Assembly (NCBI GenBank): GCA_964464965.1
Contig: CAYXHM010000007.1
Span: forward strand, 62,001 to 126,000
Length of the DNA stretch: 64,000 bases
Reading direction: 5' to 3'
Source: UBA5543 sp964464965
GTDB taxonomy: Bacteria; Bacteroidota; Bacteroidia; Chitinophagales; Chitinophagaceae
Shown: positions 57,538 through 64,000 of the stretch, one piece after another
Layout: the number at the start of each line of letters is the position of its first letter
Numbering within the stretch: the stretch's first letter is position 1
The notes under the pieces: model-generated
What the model saw: the letters and a program-made list of their open reading frames with translations, nothing else
Told to the model about the DNA's origin: nothing
Database searches by the model: none
Program-made: the position numbers and the translations under genes

Positions 57538-58962
57538 TTATTTTGATGACCTGAATTCTATTGCTATTGCAAGGGAAGCTGCTATGGCCAATACCAGGCT
57601 ACCTAAAATTAATACCATTTCCTGTGTAAACATCATAGCTAATAGATAATGGGATATAAAAAATAATATTCCTGATATAGCCAGTTTTACAAGCCAGTTC
57701 TTTACAGGTACCAATTGTGATACGGGGGTTTGCAGCACCTTGCCGGTATGATAGAGGTAATAAGCGCCTTGTATATAGCTACTGGCAACAAAGCTGCCCG
57801 CTATGCCAATAAGCCCCGCCGTCTGGTAAAGCGGGTACATTAGCACCAGTGCAATAAGAAGGTCAAGCACGGCGCCTGTATTAATGATGCGGCCTTTATG
57901 CCTGTTCTGCAATATTGATGTGAAATTATACGCCCTTAATGGTACGATAAGTACGGTCACTGCAAATATTGGTACTGATTCTGCATATTTGTCGGTAAGT
58001 AGTACTGTAAACAGCTCTTCACGGAACAAAAACAGAAAAAAGAACAAAGGGAATACTATAGCAGATAACATGCGTGCTGTCTGGTTGGCTATTAAAATAG
58101 AAGACCTGGCATCCCCTTTTTGAGAGAATGTAGCCATTTGCAATAAAGCTGCACTGCTTATGGCCCCTAACAACAAGGGAAGAAAAGGCACATCAAAAGT
58201 GCCATTAAAGTATATAGCTGATATGCCTGCGCTGAACAGTAATGATATGGCAAACTTGTCTACCCAGCTGAATATTCTTTGCAGAACGTCATATATGCCA
58301 ACATGCAGCCAGAGCGACCGGATGTCCTTACTGGAATATTCCTGTTCTGTTGCAATTGGTATTTTTTTCAAGCTGTGGTTTATATATATAACTGTAACCA
58401 ACAGTTTTAATATCCCGGGCAGCAATAGTAACACAAACAACGTGGTTATATCATAGATGTTGTATAATACACCATAGTGCAGCCATATAAAAACACCTGC
58501 ATAGAAAATGTTTACCCATAACAAAAAGATAAATTTCCTGAATACAACAAGCAATGATTCTGTTAGCGCATTAAATATATACAGCAGAAAAAAGCAAAAA
58601 GGAATATGCCATGGAACATCCGATGAATATGCGCGGGCAACAACAAAACCAAGGGATATAAGTATTATCCATGTCAGTATTAAGAAATACTCTTTAATGT
58701 TTAAACCGGATAATATTTTTTTTACAAAAGGAGGGTTGTATGTTAGCAGCAAAGCAGGTAATCCCATTGTGGCCAATGCACTGAAAAGGAATAATTGCAC
58801 CCAGAAGTTCTGGTAGTTGCCATATTCAGTTTCGCTGATGTTGCGCGAAAATAAGATAACCACAATAAGTGTCGCCAATGACGGGAAGAACCTTATCATG
58901 AAGATGAGGAACGAATTACCGAATAGGGTATTGTTATGCTTTGCTTTTTGCAAAAGACTCAC
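57538..58962 (-). CDS. Polysaccharide flippase-like (Wzx/MOP) membrane protein
   Basis: A 474-residue protein with about 12-14 transmembrane helices of the MATE/MOP exporter superfamily, similar to O-antigen or lipid-linked oligosaccharide flippases. Seen at the start: FLIFMIRFFPSLATLIVVILFSRNISETEYGNYQNFWV (broken here by length), a typical first-helix block followed by an ETEYG-type loop. Later helices include LRAYNFTSILQNRHKGRI. It overlaps the acyltransferase gene by 29 nt, so they are coupled. Flips a lipid-linked sugar across the inner membrane, substrate unknown. Confidence 0.82.
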   Translation of the reverse strand: MSLLQKAKHNNTLFGNSFLIFMIRFFPSLATLIVVILFSRNISETEYGNYQNFWVQLFLFSALATMGLPALLLTYNPPFVKKILSGLNIKEYFLILTWIILISLGFVVARAYSSDVPWHIPFCFFLLYIFNALTESLLVVFRKFIFLLWVNIFYAGVFIWLHYGVLYNIYDITTLFVLLLLPGILKLLVTVIYINHSLKKIPIATEQEYSSKDIRSLWLHVGIYDVLQRIFSWVDKFAISLLFSAGISAIYFNGTFDVPFLPLLLGAISSAALLQMATFSQKGDARSSILIANQTARMLSAIVFPLFFFLFLFREELFTVLLTDKYAESVPIFAVTVLIVPLRAYNFTSILQNRHKGRIINTGAVLDLLIALVLMYPLYQTAGLIGIAGSFVASSYIQGAYYLYHTGKVLQTPVSQLVPVKNWLVKLAISGILFFISHYLLAMMFTQEMVLILGSLVLAIAASLAIAIEFRSSK

Positions 58963-59470
58963 AGTCTGCCCTGTTTAATTCCCTGATTATTTTGGCAGGA
59001 TTGCCCGCAATTACACAAAATCCATCGGCAAAGCTTTTTGTTACCACTGCCCCTGCACCTACTATGGTAAAGTCTCCCAATTGCACCCCCGGCAGTATTA
59101 CAGCGCCCATGCCAAGCCAGCAAAAACGCCCTATATTAATAGGTGGCGCATCTGCCGGTTGGCTATTATCTATATAGTCGTGATTGGCAGATATGATACC
59201 TACGTTCGGGCCGAGGTTTGTATAATCACCCACGTTTATACCATTCTGCGCATTAATGTAAACACCAGGAGAATCTCCCGGAAATGTTTCTTTGCCGATT
59301 TTCAACCTGTCTGCATTATGTATAGTAGCCGTATGATGCACCGGCCATTTTACACCGGCATTCTGCCTGAATATTTTTCTGAAAAAAAAGTCTGTAACAT
59401 AAAAGCTCAGGGGATATTCCCTGCGTAAGCCAAATAGCTTTCTTGTGATATGTGTTGAGCTGCTATCCAA
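58934..59470 (-). CDS. Left-handed beta-helix acyltransferase (CysE/LacA/WcaF-like)
   Basis: A 178-residue hexapeptide-repeat acyltransferase. The repeats run from about 60 to 160 with VYINAQNGINVGDYTNLGP, IGRFCWLGMGAVILPGVQLG and FTIVGAGAVVTKSFADG, and the C-terminal CVIAGNPAKIIRELN is typical. The His in SANHDYID is the expected catalytic residue. It probably O-acetylates a sugar in glycan synthesis, in line with its neighbours: flippase downstream (29-nt overlap) and YfhO-like protein upstream (1-nt gap). Confidence 0.87.
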   Translation of the reverse strand: MDSSSTHITRKLFGLRREYPLSFYVTDFFFRKIFRQNAGVKWPVHHTATIHNADRLKIGKETFPGDSPGVYINAQNGINVGDYTNLGPNVGIISANHDYIDNSQPADAPPINIGRFCWLGMGAVILPGVQLGDFTIVGAGAVVTKSFADGFCVIAGNPAKIIRELNRADCESFAKSKA

Positions 59471-59471
59471 T

Positions 59472-61982
59472 TTATGAAACGTGATTACCTTTTCTTACAC
59501 TTACAATTACAGAGGCTGCGACTGTTAGCCATAATAATATACTGCATATCATTGCTATCCGGTCTCCGGTATAAAATTTTTCCGGGTGAAACACAAACTC
59601 TATCTTGTGTTCTCCTGCCGGCAGGTGTAAGCCTCTTAATAAATAGTTCGTCCTGTATATAGGGGTTTCTTTGCCATCTACATAAGCCTTCCAGCCATAT
59701 GGGTAATAGATATCTGAAAATACCGCAAACCCGTCTGTACTGTTTTTAGATATATAATTGATATTGTCAAGGCCATATTTTGCGAGCTTTACATAAGCCG
59801 TACTATCCCGACCTACTTTTTTAGATGCCAGTTCCCTTTTGTAACTGCTGCGCAGTACTGCTGTTTCTTTGGGCTGAAAAGCGTGGGGTACATTAGCAGT
59901 ATCACCTATTTTAGCAGCATTTAATGCCAGTATTTCATCATCAGCAGTTTCTTCCCATTGCAGGTTATTTACAAACCATGCATTGCCGCACGCTTCAGCA
60001 TTAGGTATTGGTACAGGTTCTCCATTGCGTCCCTGTGGAGAGATAATGTACTTTGTATTTAACATGTTCAACACCTCTTTGTTAAAGCCCGTTGCCATAT
60101 GTATATCTATCATGTCCTGGTATATCTCCATTTTGGCTGCACTGTACCCCCCAATGCATTTATGATGTGCAGCCTGCATAGCATTGTTAAATGGATTGAC
60201 AGATAAATCCAGCACCCTGTAATACAGATCAGGGTCCTGCATTATTTGCCTGTCCACCGGCCTGGGGGCAAATTGTTCTGCATATTCTTCCGGTTCAAGA
60301 TAGTTGTCTTCGTTCAGGTAGCGGATATCTACTTTTATCAGGTCTATCGTTACAAGTAATGCTAAACCAATCGCTAAGTATTCACCCTTTATTTTTGAGT
60401 TGGCATATGCCCATATTAACCCAACTGCAAGAGCTATGAATACCGCACTCAAAATCCCGGACGACATAGCCATCGAAGCGCGATCGTCCTGTATAGCTTT
60501 TACAACCTCAGCTGCAGCATCTGCATTCTGAAATGATTGCATCAGTTGTTCTTGTATCTGTCCATCACCTGCAGCCCTGAAGTCAAAAAAAAGACGACCA
60601 CCCAAACCTAATAACAGGCAAAGTCCTGCCGTAGCAATGCCTGACATTTTTACTTTTTTCCAAAGCTCATCTTTGCTTATTTTGTTTGTGATAATATCAT
60701 TTAAAGTCCATGCTGCCAGCAGTGGAAAGAGCAGTTGAGGAATGACTAATATCATATTAGGCACCCGAAACTTATTTAATGCCGGTAGTGTGTCAAAAAG
60801 GAAGTAGTTAAAAGAGGGAAAGTGTTTGCCTATAGACATCAGGAATGCTAAAATACTTAAAGACAATATCCACCATTTGTGCGGGCTTTTTATAATCATC
60901 ATTCCCAATACAAAAAGAAAGCATATGATAGCGCCAAAATAAAATGGCCCACCTGTAAAGGGTTGTGGCCCCCAATATGTAGGTAAGTTGGCTGTATATC
61001 CCGCCGCGCTTTGCTCAGGTACACCAATATTGGTCATGGCTTCATAAGTGTTCGAATTTTCCCCAACTTTTTCGTAGCTGGCACCACCATATAGCAGGGG
61101 TACTAGTACTGTAAAGCTTTCACCCCAAGCATTGCTCCAACCAAAAGCGTAGTCCTTATCCAACCCGCCGGTTTTCTTATCAGTATCGTGATTTAGAGTA
61201 AGCTCGCTTTGGCCACCACGCATAGTTGTCTTATTATATTGCAAGGTTGCCAGTAACATCTGCATGCTTGGCCCGATACCCATCGCCGCTGCGAGCAATG
61301 CTAATGAAGATGCAATAAAAAAACGTTTTAATTGTTGCTCTCTCAGCGCTATAATGAATAAGGTAATAGCCATGCCTACAATTATCATTATAGTATAATA
61401 CATAATTTGATAATGTGCAGTGCCGATAAGTAAAGCCAGAGAGAATGCAACTAATGGAAATCCTGTCCAGTATTTACCCCTGTACAATATAATCAGCCCT
61501 GCTATCAACATAGGTATATAAGCCAGCCCCCACATTTTTGTTTCGTGTCCCGCTTCTATCAGTGTTATGTTGTAGGTTGAAAAAGCATAAGCCACCGCAC
61601 CCAGTACACGTACCCATTTATTGAAGCCGAATGACAATGCCAGTATATAAAAACCCAGCATAGCCAGGAAAAGGAAGGCGGCCGGCTTGCCCAATGTATC
61701 CATAATTGCAGTCTGGATGGGGTAGATGTAGTTTTGTATCTCAGCTACATAGTAGGTGAAGGTGGGCATACCGCCAAACATACTGTTACTCCACATGACA
61801 TTTTCACCGGTTTTTTCATGCCAGTCCATACCTTCTTTAGCCATTGCTTTCCACTGTACTATATCACCTTGTCTCAGCTCCAGTCCGTCGAGTTGCGGAT
61901 AACCGAACATAAAAGCGATAGCAATAAAACCGACTATAGTATATACGTGCGGTAATAACTTCTTAAAATCAAATGATTGCAT
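59472..61982 (-). CDS. YfhO-like large membrane protein
   Basis: An 836-residue protein of the YfhO family (GT-C-like fold). About 13 transmembrane helices, with an early periplasmic loop VQWKAMAKEGMDWHEKTGE and conserved SMFGGMPTFTYY, and a large C-terminal periplasmic domain (about 590-800) with YRVLDLSVNPFNNAMQ, HHKCIGGYSAAKM and YPYGWKAYVDGKETP, then a last helix. YfhO proteins are thought to act in glycosylation of lipoteichoic acids or similar polymers. Start ATG at 61982; a longer frame to 62039 is rejected as it spans the promoter. First gene of the four-gene operon. Confidence 0.85.
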   Translation of the reverse strand: MQSFDFKKLLPHVYTIVGFIAIAFMFGYPQLDGLELRQGDIVQWKAMAKEGMDWHEKTGENVMWSNSMFGGMPTFTYYVAEIQNYIYPIQTAIMDTLGKPAAFLFLAMLGFYILALSFGFNKWVRVLGAVAYAFSTYNITLIEAGHETKMWGLAYIPMLIAGLIILYRGKYWTGFPLVAFSLALLIGTAHYQIMYYTIMIIVGMAITLFIIALREQQLKRFFIASSLALLAAAMGIGPSMQMLLATLQYNKTTMRGGQSELTLNHDTDKKTGGLDKDYAFGWSNAWGESFTVLVPLLYGGASYEKVGENSNTYEAMTNIGVPEQSAAGYTANLPTYWGPQPFTGGPFYFGAIICFLFVLGMMIIKSPHKWWILSLSILAFLMSIGKHFPSFNYFLFDTLPALNKFRVPNMILVIPQLLFPLLAAWTLNDIITNKISKDELWKKVKMSGIATAGLCLLLGLGGRLFFDFRAAGDGQIQEQLMQSFQNADAAAEVVKAIQDDRASMAMSSGILSAVFIALAVGLIWAYANSKIKGEYLAIGLALLVTIDLIKVDIRYLNEDNYLEPEEYAEQFAPRPVDRQIMQDPDLYYRVLDLSVNPFNNAMQAAHHKCIGGYSAAKMEIYQDMIDIHMATGFNKEVLNMLNTKYIISPQGRNGEPVPIPNAEACGNAWFVNNLQWEETADDEILALNAAKIGDTANVPHAFQPKETAVLRSSYKRELASKKVGRDSTAYVKLAKYGLDNINYISKNSTDGFAVFSDIYYPYGWKAYVDGKETPIYRTNYLLRGLHLPAGEHKIEFVFHPEKFYTGDRIAMICSILLWLTVAASVIVSVRKGNHVS

Positions 61983-62001
61983 GTTAGCTTTTTTAGCAAA
62001 A

Positions 62002-62009
62002 CAAAAATA
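62002..62009 (-). promoter_or_regulatory. -7 promoter element of the YfhO-acyltransferase-flippase-Kir operon
   Basis: TATTTTTG on the minus strand, a perfect TAnnTTTG, 19 nt before the ATG at 61982. No good -33 TTTG. It excludes the upstream start at 62039. Confidence 0.5.
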
Positions 62010-62155
62010 GTGGTTCTGCGCACTAAAGGAAATTAACAACGTTAAAAATCAACAATAAAGCATGTTCCTTGTGCATAACTCCATAATCCTTAATTTATTT
62101 CATTATATATAGTTGATACTTTTAATTCATTCGCCGATTTTTCGGTATTACGGTT

Positions 62156-62163
62156 TACATTTG
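62156..62163 (+). promoter_or_regulatory. -7 promoter element of the E1 dehydrogenase gene
   Basis: TACATTTG, a perfect TAnnTTTG, ends 14 nt before the ATG at 62178. Confidence 0.5.
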
Positions 62164-62177
62164 CGCATTCGTAAAAC

Positions 62178-64000
62178 ATGGACAAAAGGAGCGAAACGTT
62201 ATCTAACGATATATTACTTAAGGCCTACAGGTTAATGATGACCGCAAAGGCAATGTCAGAGATATACGATGCTAACAGGCAGGTTTGTAAATATGTACAT
62301 AGTACATCCAGGGGTCACGAGGCTATACAATTGGCGACAGGTTTTTTGTTACAGCCGTGCGATTATGTCAGCCCTTATTACCGGGATGAGAGTATTATGT
62401 TAGGCATGGGGTATCGCCCTTACGAAATGATGCTGCAGTTGCTGGCAAAGGCAGATGATCCTTTTACCGGAGGCAGAGCATATTATAACCACCCAAACAG
62501 TCGCCGCAATAATTTCCCGACCATTATACATCAGAGTAGTGCCACCGGTATGCAGGCTATACCTACAACAGGTGTCGCACAAGGTATAAAATATATAGAA
62601 AAACAAAAACTGATAGACTACCAGACACCACCGGTGGTCGTATGTTCATTAGGCGACGGAAGTGTTACTGAAGGTGAAGTGAGTGAGGCATTCCAGTTTG
62701 CCGTGTTGCATAAATTGCCAATTATATACCTGGTACAGGATAATGAATGGGGTATATCTGTAAGTAGTGATGAGGCCCGTACTATGGATGCTTATGAGTT
62801 TGCTGCCGGTTTCAAAGGTATGGAACGTGTTCGCGTGAACGGTAGCGATTTCCAGGACTCATACAAAACTATGCAATATACCATAGACTGGGTGCGTAAA
62901 GAACGTAAACCTATACTGGTGCATGCAAAAGTACCATTGTTAGGCCACCATACCAGTGGTGTGCGTAAGGAATGGTACCGTACAGATGACGACCTGGCTA
63001 AACATGCTATAGATGATCCTGGACCAAAACTGCGTAAAAGATTACTGCAGAAAGGTATTAGCGAGGAGCAACTGGACGAGATAGAAGCTGAAGAGCGCCT
63101 TTTTGCCCAGAGTGAGTTCGACAAAGCAGTTGCAGCACCTGAACCTGACCCCGCTACAGTTTCAGACCATGTGTTTGTACCAACCCCAGTTACTGAAGAA
63201 AAAGGTGTGCGCAATCCGGGAGTTGGGGATAAGACGGTAATGGTTGATGCGGCACTGCATGCAGTAGAAGAGATAATGCGGGACCACCCCGAGGCCTTGT
63301 TTTATGGCCAGGATGTAGGGGGAAGAATAGGAGGGGTATTTCGCGAAGCAGCTACATTAGCCCAAAAATTTGGTGATACAAGGGTATTTAACACAGCTAT
63401 ACAAGAAGCATATATTATAGGTAGCACCATCGGTATGAGCGCTGTAGGGCTAAAACCGATAGTAGAAGTGCAGTTTGCAGATTATATTTATCCGGGGTTG
63501 AACCAGTTAGTAACCGAAATGAGCAAGAGCTCTTACCTGAGTTGCGGTAAATTCCCGGTGTCTACTATTATACGTGTGCCAATCGGGGCGTATGGCGGTG
63601 GTGGTCCATATCACAGCGGAAGTATAGAAAGTACATTGGCTACCATAAAAGGTATAAAAATAGCATACCCCAGTAATGCTGCCGATATGAAGGGATTGAT
63701 GAAAGCTGCATTTTATGATCCTAATCCTGTAATAATGCTGGAACACAAAGGACTTTACTGGAGCAAAGTGCCCGGAACAGAAGATGCGCGTACCATAGAG
63801 CCTGATAAAGATTACATAGTACCATTGGGCAGGGGCTTATTGGTGCAGCAAGCATCGCAGGAAGCAGTTGATTTAGGGGCAAGCATGTGTATCATTACTT
63901 ATGGCATGGGGGTGTACTGGGCTAAAAATGCAGCTAAACTATTTGATGATCAGGTTGATATTGTTGATTTGAGAACAATTTACCCCCTGGATGAAGAACT
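62178..64000 (+). CDS. 2-oxoacid dehydrogenase E1, fused alpha and beta subunits (runs off the edge)
   Basis: An open frame from ATG 62178 to the right edge, 607 codons so far. The N-terminal alpha part has a typical start (ILLKAYRLMMTAKAMSEIYD), HSTSRGHEAIQLATGFLL and the thiamine-diphosphate motif GDGSVTEGE (159-167), ending in QDNEWG. The beta part begins about residue 350 with VMVDAALHAVEEIMRDHPEA and FYGQDVGGRIGGVF, followed by NTAIQEAYIIGSTIG and GAYGGGGPYHSGSIES. Fused alpha-beta E1 enzymes occur in Bacteroidota and serve branched-chain 2-oxoacids or pyruvate; the substrate is not clear. E2 and E3 are outside the window. Confidence 0.9.
   Translation, partial: MDKRSETLSNDILLKAYRLMMTAKAMSEIYDANRQVCKYVHSTSRGHEAIQLATGFLLQPCDYVSPYYRDESIMLGMGYRPYEMMLQLLAKADDPFTGGRAYYNHPNSRRNNFPTIIHQSSATGMQAIPTTGVAQGIKYIEKQKLIDYQTPPVVVCSLGDGSVTEGEVSEAFQFAVLHKLPIIYLVQDNEWGISVSSDEARTMDAYEFAAGFKGMERVRVNGSDFQDSYKTMQYTIDWVRKERKPILVHAKVPLLGHHTSGVRKEWYRTDDDLAKHAIDDPGPKLRKRLLQKGISEEQLDEIEAEERLFAQSEFDKAVAAPEPDPATVSDHVFVPTPVTEEKGVRNPGVGDKTVMVDAALHAVEEIMRDHPEALFYGQDVGGRIGGVFREAATLAQKFGDTRVFNTAIQEAYIIGSTIGMSAVGLKPIVEVQFADYIYPGLNQLVTEMSKSSYLSCGKFPVSTIIRVPIGAYGGGGPYHSGSIESTLATIKGIKIAYPSNAADMKGLMKAAFYDPNPVIMLEHKGLYWSKVPGTEDARTIEPDKDYIVPLGRGLLVQQASQEAVDLGASMCIITYGMGVYWAKNAAKLFDDQVDIVDLRTIYPLDEE

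Noticed and set aside
1..64000. CRISPR arrays, insertion sequences, prophage genes or integrated islands
   Set aside because: No spaced identical repeats, transposase, integrase, phage or toxin-antitoxin genes were seen, and composition and promoter style stay uniform across the window.

Overview
The window is a stretch of chromosome from a member of the Bacteroidota, most likely in or near the Chitinophagales. The signs are: T9SS-type C-terminal sorting domains on two secreted proteins; many lipoproteins; a Bacteroidota-type putative porin; a GNAT-nitrilase fusion; and, in front of about twenty genes, the Bacteroidota -7 element TAnnTTTG instead of an E. coli-type -10. Shine-Dalgarno sequences are almost absent and several genes appear to use TTG or GTG starts. 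Base composition looks even throughout, and I see no insertion sequence, prophage, integrase, rRNA operon or CRISPR array. This is mostly core chromosome.

Layout. 1-13 kb, mainly minus strand: an M20 peptidase cut by the left edge with a SPOR protein, isocitrate dehydrogenase, an ABC exporter pair (plus), a Kv-type channel, a stress protein, an M48 lipoprotein, a large T9SS cargo, a DinB-like protein, a fatty-acid desaturase and a LemA/TPM operon. 13-28 kb, mainly plus: kynureninase, a VIT-domain T9SS protein, ribF, an exonuclease-holA operon (minus), a coiled-coil membrane protein, a two-component system, an AT-rich gap with DnaA-box-like sequences, an L,D-transpeptidase and two ferritin-like proteins. 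28-37 kb: tRNA-Trp-secE-nusG, ispD-dnaG, a glycosyltransferase with ruvX, def, and an ECF sigma/anti-sigma pair. 37-45 kb, minus: a compact ACP-KS-(KS without active site) operon, sucA and a porin. 45-56 kb: prfC, a TonB protein, pdeM, leucine dehydrogenase, a frameshifted ribosome-hibernation gene, a GNAT-nitrilase, purine nucleoside phosphorylase and ornithine aminotransferase. 56-62 kb, minus: a four-gene membrane/glycan operon that includes a Kir channel. 62 kb to the edge: a fused alpha-beta 2-oxoacid dehydrogenase E1.

How the genes work together. Icd, SucA, the terminal E1 protein, leucine dehydrogenase, RocD and KynU suggest an amino-acid-degrading heterotroph feeding a complete TCA cycle. 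HolA, DnaG, RuvX and PdeM serve replication and repair; SecE, NusG, PrfC, Def and tRNA-Trp serve gene expression and export. The parts most worth a second look are the orphan type II ketosynthase operon, the DnaA-box cluster near 23.7 kb with a possible antisense transcript, the similar hairpin leaders of sucA and tRNA-Trp, the frameshifted hpf-like gene and the Kir channel inside a glycan operon.
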